A DNA stretch of 64,000 nt from Blasia pusilla. Lineage: Eukaryota; Marchantiophyta; Marchantiopsida; Blasiales. A program made the position numbers and the translations under genes. Every line of letters begins with the position of its first letter. Position 1 is the first letter of the stretch. The notes beneath the pieces are model-generated. The model ran no database searches, was not told the origin of the DNA, and worked only from the letters and a program-made list of their open reading frames with translations. Of the stretch, positions 12,480 through 25,032 are shown in pieces. The stretch lies in the NCBI GenBank assembly GCA_050084515.1, contig CM114273.1:26970001-27034000 (forward strand). The letters run 5' to 3'.

Positions 12480-15400
12480 TATATAAAGGAAAGCACAATG
12501 ATTGACCCCCATGGATTATAGTCAATAGAGTTGACATACCACGAGAAATATTTCCCACACTAGTAAGTTTTCTTGCCTCCTTTGCCTAAAAGAAGGATGG
12601 TGTTTGCTTGATTTAGGATAATCAAGCATAATAGTTGATGGAGCCCAATGCGAGTTAGCAAGACCATGCAATAGGATTCCCCACATGAGTGACAGCAGTA
12701 TGGCCATCAACACATGCATTTTTATGTCATGCCCTTATTCAAGGTATGGAACTAAACTTTGTGACATGGATGATAAATTTAGGAATGGTTGGGCAATTTT
12801 TAATGTATTTAAGGTGTGTTTCCTCCAAGGAACTTGTGAGCCTATTCCTAATCAAATGGCATAAGAAATGCCTTGGTAAAAGGCTAGAGGTGACCTGGAA
12901 ATCATAGGTGATCAAGAGAGAGATCCTTAGACTTCTTGAGATGTGATGCAGATACACCAAGAGATGGCAACCATAACAATTGGCATTGTGTAGTGTTTTG
13001 ATGATTGAGAAGTGCTAAGAGGAAAGACTTCAGAGTTGCCAACATGAGAGCAATTGAGTAGTAGTGGTAGTGATCAGGTTGCATAGTAGCAAGAAATTCG
13101 ACATTGAAGAGTCCTACTCTAGTCACGATGGAACATTGGGAGTTTGATATCAAGCCTAAGTTGATAGGAGGAGAGCGGCATCGCTTACATTGATTCTTAA
13201 GCAATTATATGAGTTTTTTCTTTAAGTATATAAGATTTGGGTGTAGTAAAGGGACCATGGATATCCATTCTATTTTCAAATGACATGTTGATCTTCATAC
13301 GATTTGACTTGTACAATGATATGGAGAGGGCCTTCATTCAAAGTAGGAGCCAAGATTTGATTAAGGGAGGATAGTGGAGATTATGCATTGGTCATGTTAT
13401 GTGAACAAAGAAGGAATGTGCATGGCACTTGGATATATATGAAGATGTATGGAGACTAACGTCCTATCAACCAAAAGACAAAGTTGGACTAATATGCAAT
13501 GTCTACACTAGAGGACATCTTGAATGCCCTTGGGCATGCAAGGATCTTCAATTCATGAGATCTTCAAGTCGAATACTAATTATTGCCTATCATAATGGAG
13601 GATAAGTAAAATGCCATTGATCCTCACAGGTAGAAAGTTTTTGTATCAATGATGGTTCTTGCCATTTTGGGCTAAAAAGTTCCCGAACGTACAAAGTTTG
13701 AGAGGGTTACGGATAGAATTTTGGCAGGTTTGGATTTTTCTAGATGTCACATTGATGGCATGATAGTCTTTGAGAACCAAGGTTGAAAAGCATGAGAGGC
13801 ATTTTGCAGATGTGTCGTGTAAATAGAGGTTGTTGTGTACATACATCGTTTGTCATGCATACAAGTATTCTAAGATCCATCTAACTATGAATCCTAACAT
13901 ATCTGCACATGAATAATTAGACAACCCCAATATAAAAATATGATGTTGATGAATTCTGAAATTAGCTATGCTTCATCCGTTCAGTGATACATAATGCGGT
14001 GATAGTAGGAAAAAGTCTACAATATATTCTAAATGTGTGATCTCTGATCAATCCTAGCTCACTCTTCAAAAGAGAATCCAGGCTCAATACATGCAAGTTG
14101 CAGTATATCATAAATCCCAACATGGATCTAATCCACGATGAGCTCTGAATGAGCTCCATCCAAGGTTTACCTTGGGAAACTTCATGGGTGACCTGTACAC
14201 ATAGGTAACCTCCTCCTAGCATGGCATTAATGACCTAGAGTACACAAGATACTAACTCCATCACCACTACACATGTGGTCCTCTCATACGACCAACTATC
14301 ACTCAACTACCAACTAACCCTTGACTCTGTAGGCCTAAGTGGCTCCACACAAAGGATGAGAGAATCAACCTCTCCAACGTTGCCCCTCTCATCCTTACGG
14401 TATGCAATATATCCAAGTGGTCTTGGTGTTAAGCAGACAAAGATAAAGGTTATTTTATGTATTACACATCGTACATATGTGAGTCAAGTTTTTGCATTTT
14501 TGGGATAGGTCAACATCTATCAAGAATACATCAAGGAGTCCAATGCAATTGCAAACCCTTTGATTTTTCTCATGAAGGTAGATCATGAATGGAATAGAGA
14601 GGATGAGGATGAGAGAGCATTTCAATTGCTCAAGGATCAAGCACATGAGGATTGAACTCCACATGTATCTTAGTATCTTTAGAAGACCACTTAGGGGTTG
14701 TCCCTTCTAATCGCACATAGATTGAAGCATGTTGGTACTTTGATGAGGGGTGCCCATCTAATATGACACTAAGGATCTATAGTTTGGATTGAGCTTATTC
14801 TAGCCGCTCAAAAAATCTTATAGAGGAAACATACAATTCATATATATGAGGGAGAATGTTTGGGTTTAGTGTTACACATGTCATTTATTATTTCTTGGGT
14901 AATCCCCTTACTCTCAGCACCAATCATTAACCACAGAAATGGCTGTTGGACTCTAAAAAGCATACATCAAAGGTTGTTAGATTGGCTTTATTGTTGTAGG
15001 AGTATGTTTTCTAAATGGTACACCTTGGATATTCAACCGAGATGCATAGGGATTGAGTCGTACCCCATGTGCAAGTCAACAAGATATGATTGGAACTCAT
15101 TGGCGCGGTGAGAGTAATGACAAGATCTGCTTTGGTTTTGTTGATCGTGGAGAACCATAATATATTTCCTTCGATGACAAGGTAGGATGGACAGACCTCA
15201 AATCTTGGGGCCAATGATACAACGACAAATAACCAAGTTATCCACCAAGGTGGGGTTGTATTGGAGTACCTATGCATTGAAACTATAACACACACAATTA
15301 CTACTAGAGAGCAGGATCCGATGCTACATCACACCAAATCGTTCATGTGGGAGGAGGGACACATTTTACGGGTTTAGGAGGATCATAGAGTACAAGTGAT

Positions 15401-16088
15401 ACCTTATGTTTGTAGAGAGTACAACCAGTACAACATGCCTATGAGGAGTTGAAATTTTTTGGATGAATCATACATATAACGTGCTACAATTACTATATTG
15501 GTGTTAAGGCGCGCAAAAAAATGTATAATTTGTTGCATGGTTTTTAATCAGGTTCTCAAATTTTTTCAATGCTTTGACTTCCCAGTTGCAGATATTACTA
15601 ATCTTGGGTTTAGGCTACTAATGGAGTCTGGATTTTGCAAGGCTATTACCACTTATAGTTTGCCATATACGATATGTGTTGGAGATGGTCATCAATTCTC
15701 AAAGTGAATAGGGTGACAAGGCGAATGAAGGAGTAGCACATGCATTTCTTGATTGAGTGTTGAGTATGTACATCACACTTGTAGAAGTGGTGACGGACCA
15801 AGGCACATAGTTTTATGGATTTTTTGGGCCTTCAGTGATAAAATATTGATCAACCACCGCACAAAGTTCCAAGATCATCTTAAGGATGATGGTCTAGCTA
15901 AGCGTGTTGTCAAAAGAGTGAAGAGGGATTTGCCCAAGTATAGTCTGGAGAGATGTTATTTGGGAGATTGGAACCTACAATTGCTATGGTTAGCAATAGG
16001 TACATGTTTAACAGACATGCATCCTTGGCACCCTTTTTGCCTTAATTTTTGCTATATGGAAGAGATTCAAATTTACCTGGGTCTATTT
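12480..16088 (+). pseudogene. RetroDNMT-3: decayed gypsy pol with DNA methyltransferase remnant
   Basis: Collinear with RetroDNMT-1 read on its own strand. The C-terminal end of the methyltransferase domain is at about 12480-12730 and includes a GFPT word at 12673-12685 that matches motif IX of DNMT3-type enzymes. A linker at 12730-13120 follows. The RT begins MEHWEFDIKPKLIGGER at 13128, and its core remnant at 13630-13830 includes KHERHFADV. Its tail is at 14400-14610 (LGVKQTKIKVI and LLMK-like MKVDHEWNRE). RNase H and the chromo-less integrase run 14690-16088, ending WLAIGTCLTDMHPWHPF and a CYMEE block. Roughly 13850-14390 is inserted DNA with no counterpart in RetroDNMT-1. Frames shift many times, more than in the other copies, so this copy is older. 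It stops abruptly where CACTA-1 starts. Confidence 0.8.
13850..14390. mobile_element. Unidentified insertion in the RT of RetroDNMT-3
   Basis: The RT homology breaks after the KHERHF block and resumes at LGVKQTKIK. In RetroDNMT-1 these blocks are only about 35 codons apart, while here about 540 extra bases lie between them. No inverted ends or coding motif were recognised in the insert. Confidence 0.5.
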
Positions 16089-16290
16089 CACTAGAAGGAA
16101 AACAACGTTTTTATGACTGAAGTTTGCTTGACTCATATATTTATGTGACTAGATGATGACTCATAAACAAAAATAATGACTCACTTAGTCTTCATGTGAT
16201 CACAATATGACTTACGAGTCATAAGAATTTGAAAATAAAAAAGATCTCACTTTGAGTCATTAAATGTTTAACATGTAGACATGTTGATGT
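16089..16290 (+). repeat. CACTA-1 left terminus and subterminal repeats
   Basis: Terminal CACTAGAAGG is followed by about seven ATGACT/AGTCAT or near-variant words within 200 bases. It matches the outer end of CACTA-2, whose reverse complement begins CACTAGAAGAAAAGC. Such subterminal arrays are binding sites for the TnpA protein in the En/Spm family. Confidence 0.8.
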
Positions 16291-16939
16291 GGCACTTTTT
16301 ATAACCATAATTATTAGATAAGTAATACGTGTGAGCTCCAAGCCCCTCGCCTCCATACTAACCTAACTAGTGGAATTTGGGGAAATTTGAGCTAAGTCCT
16401 CCACGCCCTCCAGGTCCGAGTGTGATGTTTTTGTGTCAATGCTGCTAGAATAGATACTACATGAGCGTGAGATAATGTTGGACCACTAGATGAGCGAGGC
16501 ATTTTTGGGTTAAGTGAAGGTGTGGATTTAAGGTGGAACTCGCGTGAAATGGCAGTTCGATGAAAATTGTTAGATAAAAAATACCAACCACATTGTTTGC
16601 TACAAATATGGTGAGTCAATAGCATCTCTCTAGCTGGGTTATTGTGTCTTAGAGTTTAAGAAGAGTTTTTCTTATATCGTGCAATTGTGTATTTTGCCAT
16701 ATGTTCCATATTCCAAGTAGTATTGTTACGCTTGGACATTGCAATCCCTCTTCACATTGTGAGTTACTACCATCTCTCCTCACCTCTCGCGCTTATAATT
16801 AATTAATTGGAAGGATAATTTTTTTACTGTCCTCTGTTGTACCTTTTCATCTTCCCTGCACTCTCTTTTGGTGGTGCGCACGCACTGGAGTGAAGTGCAA
16901 CTCTTCGATTCAAAAAATATTGAAGGAAATCCTATAAAC

Positions 16940-16940
<1 letters not shown>
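16291..16940. other. CACTA-1 internal DNA, no gene recognised
   Basis: Holds only short frames. The last 20 bases before the TC run share the word AAATCCTATAAA with the flank of the (GA)100 run (seen there in reverse complement at 7098-7112). Confidence 0.4.

Positions 16941-17021
<81 letters not shown>
16941..17021. repeat. (TC)40 microsatellite
   Basis: An 80-base uninterrupted TC run. The serine-leucine frame it creates is not coding. Confidence 0.97.
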
Positions 17022-17024
<3 letters not shown>

Positions 17025-17785
17025 GCTACGACATACACTACTTAATGAGTACCAAGAGATTATGCAAGCAATTCAAGTGGGGTCTCAATTGTGGGAGCAA
17101 GATGAGAAAGCATGTATGGATACCATAACCAAAGCAGTGGGCAACCGCTCAGAGCACAACTGCACGGAGGAAGCCATAAAAATGTCTGACCTCTCTCTGT
17201 TGAGAGTATATCCGGAGAAGGTAGAATTAAAGAACTATTTTCCGGAAACCCCTTCCCTGGGAACCCCACTCAAGTCCAAGTTTAGGAATAATCCTAAAGT
17301 TAAGGGGTAATCCTCTTGAACCATAAGAAAAGCAGGATGGGAACACAACTAAACTCTTGCGTCTTGTATGATAATGGAGATCAAACCTCTAGTGATTACT
17401 TGCTCTCATGCGCAAAATTCACAACACACAAAGGCATGAGTGTATGCTGATATTGCTAAGCTGGTAACACCTGAATTGTTCAACACATTTAGTAGCCTTG
17501 ATTCATTGCGTGGAAGCTCTGCATGAACATGTTGTTTGGTCAGCACTTACACTATATGAGAATGTCTCCTTCCTCTCATATCATAGCTTCTCCTATGATA
17601 GCTTCTTCACTTGTTGCTCTCTCTACACCCATCCCCGTCGTAAACATCATCCAACCAGGGCACGGGGTCTATGGTTGCAAGCTAGGCTATGATAGGCACT
17701 ACTTAATGAGTACAATCTCTGTCTTTTCTCTTTTAGAATTGAATGGTTTTAAGCTTGAGAACTTTATCTAAAATAGATTTATCTA
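17022..17785. other. Probable LTR or internal DNA of a copia element
   Basis: Lies directly beyond a copia-type polypurine tract read on the minus strand (CAGTGGGAGTG followed by TTAGATAAATC at about 17790), so it is likely the 3' LTR of that copia fragment. A 25-base word containing CACTACTTAATGAGTAC occurs at both 17035 and 17697. Confidence 0.4.
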
Positions 17786-17789
17786 ACAC

Positions 17790-18455
17790 TCCCACTGAGC
17801 TAGGATGATCTAGCTGGGAAAACATGGAGTTTTCTACTCAAAAAGTGTCGTATCGCCCACTCTGTTGTATTTCCTACATCCTAACATTTGGAGTGAGGAA
17901 TAATGTTGGTCTTTAGATAGAGTTTTAGTTAAAACATCAGCAGCCTAAACTGAGGATCTACATTCCTGTAGATGAATATTTTGTTGTTGAATGTGTTTTA
18001 GTATGAAGAAGAATTTTAGTTCCAAATGTCAACTTTTGGAATTGGAGCAAAAATTATTTGATAGTTGAATTGCAAATTGATTGTCTTCATAAAGAATTTT
18101 TGGAGTTAGCTGTGGAAAACCAATCTCAGCAAGTAAATGTCGAATCCAAAGCATTTCTTTGGTAGCCTCATCGAGAGCTATTTATTCTACTTTTGTAGTA
18201 GATTATGTAGTGATTGTCTGCTTCCTCGAGGCCCAATGTACTGCACCTCTTGCCATGAAAATATTAAATCCTGAAGAATAAAATCATGGGTGGAACCATC
18301 AAAGATGTAGCCTATATTGGAAGTTCCCTTCAAATACTTGAGCACATACATATCAGCTTGCCAATGCTCAATAGAATAGTTGGACATGAGGAATTCTTTA
18401 ATCCTTTTACAATATGAGAGTTTCTCTACAACATAGATATTATAAGCACACTTAG
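17790..18455 (-). pseudogene. Ty1/copia fragment: RNase H end and polypurine tract
   Basis: Minus-strand translation at 18471-18187 contains the copia RNase H entry VLKYLKGTSNIGYIFDGS. Farther on it contains the KEMLWIRHLL-like and LYEDNQFAIQL blocks (about 18180-18050) that carry the third and fourth acidic residues. Frames are interrupted. A polypurine tract follows at about 17800. This is an older copia into which a second copia LTR (18456-19030) appears to have inserted. Confidence 0.7.
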
Positions 18456-19030
18456 TGTAATAGCCACTCAAGTTAGATTGTAGAGGAAAGCACTAGACAA
18501 CCTTTATCACCAGACTACCTAGCATTCTCAAGCACACTTAGTGCAATAGCAACCACTCAGATTAGCAGTAGTAAACATCTCAATAGCAACCACTCAGGTT
18601 AGTACTACTAGACACCTTGTATCACAACACTCACTGAACCCCTCAAGTCAGCAGACCTCTCACTCTGTAAGCACTAGCACACTGAACTACTGAGGTCAGA
18701 AGCACAATCCACTCAGGTAAGGAAAGCATACTTAGTGCTGGTCAATGAGTTGCTCAGCTCAGAGAATTGTGTACGAAAAAGATATAAGAGAATGTAATCT
18801 CGCAGGGCACCCTCAGAGGGTTATATATAGCCAAGAGAATGAGTTTCTGGGTTTTATCTAGGGTTTTAGGGTTAGGGTCTGCCGCCCATAGTTATTCTCA
18901 AAATTACTGAGATAAATCTATAGTAACAAGAAATTAATACTTACTATGGTAAAACACTTAGTTACTATACTAATTCTATCAATTACTTTTCACTATAGTA
19001 AACTCCAAGTTACTATGTTTTACAACACTC
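18456..19030 (-). repeat. Copia LTR with internal short repeats
   Basis: On the minus strand it starts TGTTGTAAAACATAG immediately after the polypurine tract GTGGGAGTG, at the end of a copia pol (19030-20960). The distal 320 bases contain at least five variants of CACTCAGGTTAG or AACCACTCAG. The far edge is approximate. A short TTTTAGGGTTAGGG word at about 18858 lies inside and is not telomere. Confidence 0.6.
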
Positions 19031-20960
19031 CCACTTAACAAAAGTTTAATATAAGACCCATCTTCTGAGCACATTTGTTGTGCTTTTCTCATGACAATGC
19101 CTTTGTCAATACATCAGATGTCATATCCTATGTAGGACAATATACTACATGGACTATTTACTCATTTTCTTTCTCCTCTATAAATCTTCTTCTAATATTT
19201 ATATACTAAGTCCTAGGATGATGAACATGATTCTTGAGAAGACTTATACTTCTTGTATTATCACAATATAATATAGCTCCCTTATTTTTCTTATAACAAA
19301 CCTCCTGAAGCAATCTCCTCAGCCAAACTACTTCTTGAGTAGCATTTGAAGATGCCATAAGCTCAGCTTATATTGTGGAAAAGGCAACAAATGTTTGTTG
19401 CTTCTTTTGCCAACTGATAGCACCCCCACTCAATGTAAATACGTATCCACTGATTAGACCTATTGTTGTCAGGATCAAACCTCCCCTTCCCCCCAGCTAG
19501 CATCTGTGAAGCCAGTCAAGGTAGGTAAACATCCTTGTTTCTTGTATTCGAGATATGTATTCTTGGTACCTTTCAAGTATTGTAAGACTCTCTTTACACA
19601 TTTGCAATGTGTGAGTAGGTTTAGACGTGTATATGGACAGTGCTCCCACTTCATATGAGATATGTGGCCTTATGCAAACCATGGCAAATATCAGAGAACC
19701 CACAACTCTTTGATACAAATGTTGAAGGTTTTCAACATTCTGGTTCTTCTCCTGTTTGTCTGCACATGTTTTGGCAAGTTTCGAGCCATGATCTAGTGAA
19801 GTAGAAAGTGGCTTTGCCATGCATGTCAATACCTTATTAGATCACATAAATGTAGTGAGTTTGATTGAGTCTAATCCATCCTTCTACCTTGTTCGTCTCA
19901 ACTTTAGTTCCAAGAATGAACTTTACTCGACCTATAGCAAAGACTGAGCAAAGGTTGTCCTTTGCTTTGCATACTTTCTTACTTTTTCCTAACAACAGGA
20001 GGTCATCTACATAAACTGCAATACACAATGTACCATTTTTCTAGTAAACACTCAAATATGCATGAGCTCTACAAAATCCCTGTTCCCTAAGGTAAGAGTC
20101 CAACTTTTCATACCATGGTCTTGGATCCTTTTTAAGACCATACAATGCCTTCTTCAACAAACATGCATTGCCCCTATGTCCACCATATCCATCTAGAACA
20201 TCCATGTAGATGGTTTCCTTTAGATCTCCATTCAGAAAAGCAATCTCCATATCTAATTGCTCCACCTCTCAGTCTTCCGCAACAACTTATTCAACCATAC
20301 CGTGCAACAAGAGCAAAGATCTATGTATAATCAACAGGAGAAAAGATCTATGTATAATCAACAGGAGCAAAGATCTCTGATTGAAACCCTTTGCTACAAG
20401 ACGGGCTTTGTACTTTACCACTTCATTGTTAACTCCTCACTTGATCTTGAAAACCCATTTGCAACCAATGGATCTTCAATATTTGGGTACAACCAATCAC
20501 TCTCATGTGCCATTCTTTGCAAGAGACTTTTTCTCTTGATCAATGGCAATCTCCCACTTGCTCCAATCAGGTCTACTCATAGTGTGTGTAAGTGTTTTTG
20601 GTTCATCCTCTCGATCCATAGTATGACAAGCTTCTTTATGCACTGAGGAGTGGGCCTGTTTCTCATGATGTACTCCCAACCTATCAATAGGTCTTCTCGG
20701 TCTTCAAGATCTCCTTGGCAATGTCTCTACCACTTCTTCAGTTTGTGCATCTTTACTTGTACATGGTACTTTAGCACGCTGAAAGTTGGATTTGGACAAC
20801 TTGCTGCTTTCTCCTCACCTTCAGATTTTTTGAACAGAATTCTCCACTATATGGTCCTGAGATTTGATATGCATCTCTTTCTAGGTCAGTTGTTGGAGTT
20901 CTTGCATGAAAAGTAACTTGCGGTTGTGATGATGATTCACCCTTTGCTTCTGATCTTCGT
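19031..20960 (-). pseudogene. Ty1/copia pol: reverse transcriptase and RNase H
   Basis: The minus strand carries, from high to low coordinates, the RT block with [15 protein letters not shown] and [10 protein letters not shown] (20250-20130), the catalytic CIAVYVDDLLLLGKSKK (20028-19970), and FILGTKVE (19925). A QRVVGSLIF block at 19725 is followed by RNase H (ISWQKKQQTFVAFSTI and LYCDN at 19420-19240). Frames are broken by stops and small shifts at 20040, 19830 and elsewhere. It is nearly the same family as the copia RT at 57540-58556 in CACTA-2. The integrase end extends to about 21030. Confidence 0.88.
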
Positions 20961-21740
20961 GGTTTCCCAGGTTTCATCAAACTGCACATCTCTACTTGTG
21001 ACACACTATCTAATCTTTGGATTTTAGAGAACATATCCCTTCAAGCCAGTTTTATATCCTACAAAGATGAGTCGGATGTTGAATCAAAGAAGGGAGAATA
21101 GGAAGAATGACAAACAGTAGAAAAGGAGAAAGGAGTATCTTCATTGAAGACAACATCTTTGATGAGAAAAACACGTTTTGTAGTGGGATTTAAAATTTTA
21201 TACCATCTACAACCTAATTGATAACCACCTTAACACTCGTGTGCATGAGACCTAGAAACAAAAGGGCTAACACAAGAGAACAAAATTCTCATACTTGCAA
21301 AATTTTGACACAATCAAGGATTATAAGTACTTTTGAGAAAACTTGCAGTGGTCAAGTATCCATCCATCTTTTGATACCAAGCTCAGGAGGATTTCTTCAA
21401 TCCATCAAGAAAATTCTTCAGAAGACATACCAACTGGATCTTGATGAGTTAGTAGTTACCTCAAAAACCTAGAGGTTGATGCATGTATATGATTTCTTTT
21501 AGACCACCATGAAGAAAAGAAATTTTAGGGTCCATTTGATGTAGTTCAACATTGCGAACAACCATGGAAAGAACCTTGGCAAGAGAAAATATTTCTTTGT
21601 GACCAATTCCTTCTTTCTGTGAATAGCCTTTAGCTACCAGATGGCCTTGTACTTGAGAACAATTCCTAAAGAAGACCATTTGATCTTGAACAACAAGCAC
21701 CAATCCAATTAAGATTTGAAAGGTACATTGTTCTATTGAT
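20961..21740 (-). pseudogene. Further copia debris (integrase tail and an RT fragment)
   Basis: At about 21220-21040 the minus strand reads like the copia region between integrase and RT (NPTTKRVFLIKDVVFNED). At 21703-21461 a different copia RT fragment reads LVAKGYSQKEGIGHKEIFS, then FLHGGLKEIIYMHQPLGF. The sequences are from at least two copia families, so the segment is a mixture of fragments rather than one element. Confidence 0.65.
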
Positions 21741-21884
21741 TGAATGCTTAATGCAGCAAGTCACCACTACACTATATCTGAGAGATAATTGGGATGGTGA
21801 ATAGGATTATGCATGGAGGGAGTTAGGAATTGTGCGATCTCTTACTTTTGAGAGATGTTGACATGTTGTTCTATATGTACAGGT
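21741..21884. other. Spacer between copia debris and MITE-like repeat
   Basis: No feature recognised. Confidence 0.4.
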
Positions 21885-22205
21885 GGCTTGTTGTCAAGCT
21901 TGCATGTGGACAAAGTCCGTGTCGTTGGACTTACGTCCCTCCTATGGAAGGACTTATGTGTATGGGCCCCAACTTTCCCTTCTTTCTCATTCTCCTTACT
22001 TTCTTTCGTGTTCCATACTCCCCCATTTCTTCCTCCCTCCACCTCCACCTCCACTCCCTCCTCCCTCATTGCTCCTCTCATCCTTGCCTTGACTTCCATC
22101 ATGGACTAAAAGTGTGGGTCCGACCTTCTAGAAACCATCTCTGTGGACATGCCCAAACTTGTCTGTCCATGTCCATCCTAAGGAAGGACATGTCCGTTTT
22201 TGTGC
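21885..22205. mobile_element. MITE-like repeat, copy B
   Basis: Reverse complement relative to copy A at 6205-6428. They share the ACATGTCC and TTTGTCCACATGCAAGC-like ends and the block GGGGCCCATA...CCTTCCATAGG. The interior is pyrimidine-rich (CTCC repeats at 22030-22080) on this strand. Confidence 0.5.
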
Positions 22206-22479
22206 AACCATGCTTTTGTAATAGGGCATTGAAGACATACATTGTTCCAACAAGAAGAAGAAGACTAATCATCCGGGTGCTCTTACCATTGAAGCATTAT
22301 CTGCAAGTATGAAAATATTCATTATGTTATGGTGTTTTAGTCATCTGTGCTGAGAGATGTATGGGAAAGATTTGAATTCTAAATTGGTGTCGTGTCATGG
22401 TTTAGGACATCAAATTTTCCATATTCAGGAGAAACCATAATGAGCCATCCAAACCACAGGGTTAGACAACCCCTCAACA

Positions 22480-24907
22480 ATGTTGAGAGAGTTGCAAGAC
22501 ATGAACTTAAGCTATGGCGTTGAGAGGCTAGGGCAAGGAGGGATGGGCAAAGTCGTGTTAGGTAAAAGATCATCTACGAAAACACCAACGCTTCCCCTTG
22601 GTAGGATCTAGAAAGGCAGAGAGGAATTTGACTCCTCTAATGAAGAATGGTGCTTGCAAGATGAGCATGATAGTAGGCTTCATCAAGCCACTGCCATTAG
22701 GTATGTTATAGAAGGGAGTCAAACTCAAGCAGAAGGAGTGGGGGGTTCTAAGACAGTGCATGTACACGAACTGGTGTAGATGAGCATGTTGATGTAGATC
22801 AAATGTTGAACGACATTTTTGCCCAATCTGATAAATTCTATGAAGAGGATTATGGAGCGTTGAATGATAGAGAGATGTCTTACCATTCACAACAGCAGGA
22901 TGCACAAGGGGTGGATCAAAATCCCGGAATAGCTGATGATGAGATGGTTGAAGCATGTAAGCCATTATATGACGATGCAAAGGTGTCAAAATTGGAATTT
23001 GCTATGCAAATTTATAACATTTTTGGAGCCCACAATCTACCTAACATTGTTGTAGATGAAATCCTAAAATTTCTTAGAGAGAACGTGTTGCCCCAAGGGA
23101 ACATAGTGCCAAGAAGTCATTACTCAGCAAAAAAGCTAGTGGGGAAGCTGGGGTAAGATTACAATGTGATCCATGCTTGTCCACGTGGATGTGTATTGTT
23201 TCGTGGAGATTTAAGCACCACTCATGATCAGTGTCCAAAGTGCTTCGCAAGTAGATATCGATAAATTGGTAGATCATTAATACCCTGTAAAGTCCTACGT
23301 CATTTCCCAATCATTCCAAGACTTCAACAAATGTTTAGATCCAAGGCCTTATATGAGTTGATGTGTTGGGCATATAAGAACCTAAGCCAAGATGGGCTAG
23401 TTAGACACATGGGGGACTCAAAGGCATGGAAGCATGTGGACACACTCTCTCCTTCCTTCAATAGCGAGAAGATAAATTTTCGGTTTGGCTTAGCCTTAGA
23501 CGGCTTGAATCCATACTCAGAAAAGGAAAGTTCATGGTTGACTTGGCCAGTATTGTTAGTGAATTACAACTTGCCCCCATGGTTGCAAACAAACAAAAAT
23601 ATTCATCCAATTGGCATTGATTATTCTGGGCAAAGAAAGTGTTACTTGGGAGAATATCCACACATTCTTGGCTCCACTAATTGAGGAGTTTCAACTATTG
23701 TGGAAGGGTGTTGAATTTCACGATGTGAGACAACTGAATGGTAAGTGGAAATTTACTTTTAGAGCCCTCATTTTATGGACCATCAATGACTACCCTGCTT
23801 ATGGGGTAATCTCTGGACAAAGTCATGGTGGCAAGCTTGCTTGTACCATATGTGGGCCAAAAGTCGATTCCGACTTCTCCAAAGAGTGTGGGAACAATTT
23901 TTGGCGGTCATCGGCATCATCTCCAAAGGGGTCATTACAAGAGGCAGAAAGTATGCTCCACTTTTTAATGGAAATATGGAACCTAGACCACCTCCACCTA
24001 GAATTCAAGCATCAGAAATTCTAGAATGGGCAGAATAGAAGTACATGTACGATAAAAGTGGGGGTCGAGAAGATGGTCCAGTAGATCCTTACAAGAGAAC
24101 TGGTGTTAAGCGGAGAGGAGTTTTGTTTGATCTGCCTTGCTAGGAAGTATCCTTCAAAAACTCAATGAGAGATTGCTAAAGTAATTTTGAGGCTTTTTTG
24201 CTGTAAAGTGAAATGTTTCATATGAGTTATCCCTGACCGTGATGATCCGATAGCATCTGCTGATTCAACATACTTTAGATGTCATGCATGTGGAGAAGAA
24301 TATCATAGAGAATGTAGTGAAAAAAATCTTTGGGGTTAAGGACACATTGAAAGTGCGTTGAGATTTGGAGAAGAGAGGAATCCGCCCCCACTTGTGGCTA
24401 CGACCGCACCCTTCTAAGAGTGGAAGTCTCGTGAAACCTCTCGCAAATTATATTCTTACCTCCTCAAAAATCAGCAAGGGTAGAGAAGGGTAGAGAAATT
24501 GAAAGTCCCTATTGGTTTTAGTGGTGACTTAAAAAAACATATTATGCATAAGAAATTGGGTAATATGAAGTCTCATGACTACCATATCTTCATCCAACAA
24601 ATTTTGCCCTTTTGCCTCCGAGGTCTCATGACCAAAGAGGTCAGGACTTGGTAGACTGTTGAAGAACATTTCACAAAAATTTTGGGACCATTATCTTATG
24701 TTTGCTCGAGATGCATTTCCCTCCAGCCCTTTTCAATGTAATGACCCATCTTCTTATCCATGTTATGGAGGAGTTGGATATTTATGGGTCTGTCTCATGT
24801 AGATGGATGTACCCATTTGAAAGATATATGGGTAGTATGAAAACATATGTGAGGTAAAGAGCATGTCCATAAGGCTGTATGGCCAAGGGCTATCTTCTCG
24901 ATGAAGG
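22480..24907 (+). pseudogene. tnpD: CACTA-1 TnpD transposase, N-terminal part (Transposase_21)
   Basis: TnpD is the catalytic transposase of CACTA elements and cuts at the CACTA ends. The recognisable N-terminal exon piece is at about 22600-22700 (EFDSSNEEW). The helical region VDEILKFLRENVLPQ is at about 23055-23099 and the zinc-ribbon-like CPRGCVLFRGD...CPKCF at 23175-23250. The Transposase_21 core then runs FGLALDGLNPYS, WPVLLVNYNLPPWLQT, LAPLIEEF, ILWTINDYPAYGVISGQSHG and LACTICGP (23480-23860). DUF4218-type sequence follows at 24280-24900 (GIRPHLWLRPHP, CRWMYPFERYMG). Stops occur at 23154 and in the 24040-24900 part, and frames shift near 23590 and 23920. It breaks at 24908, where RetroDNMT-1 begins. 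Confidence 0.88.
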
Positions 24908-25032
24908 TGTCGCGCGCATACACATCGCTACACAACATACATCGCTGTCATCGAACACACACACAAACACAGGATCATGCTAACTCATGGCATCCATACA
25001 CAGAGGCGAGAAGTACCAAAATATCTCCAATT
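24908..25032 (-). repeat. Extra copy of the LTR-proximal block (125 bp)
   Basis: Matches 26584-26686 (GTGCGCATACACATCGCTAC ... CCAAAATATCTCCAAT). One copy sits between the polypurine tract and the LTR body, the other beyond the LTR body at the outer junction with CACTA-1. Either the LTR begins TGGAGATATTTTGG and a second truncated LTR follows in tandem, or this block is the LTR tail (TGTCAC...GCGACA ends). The sequence does not settle which. Confidence 0.6.

Noticed and set aside
18855-18880. Telomere-like TTTTAGGGTTAGGG words
   Set aside because: Only two to three imperfect units inside a copia LTR, far too short for an interstitial telomere array.
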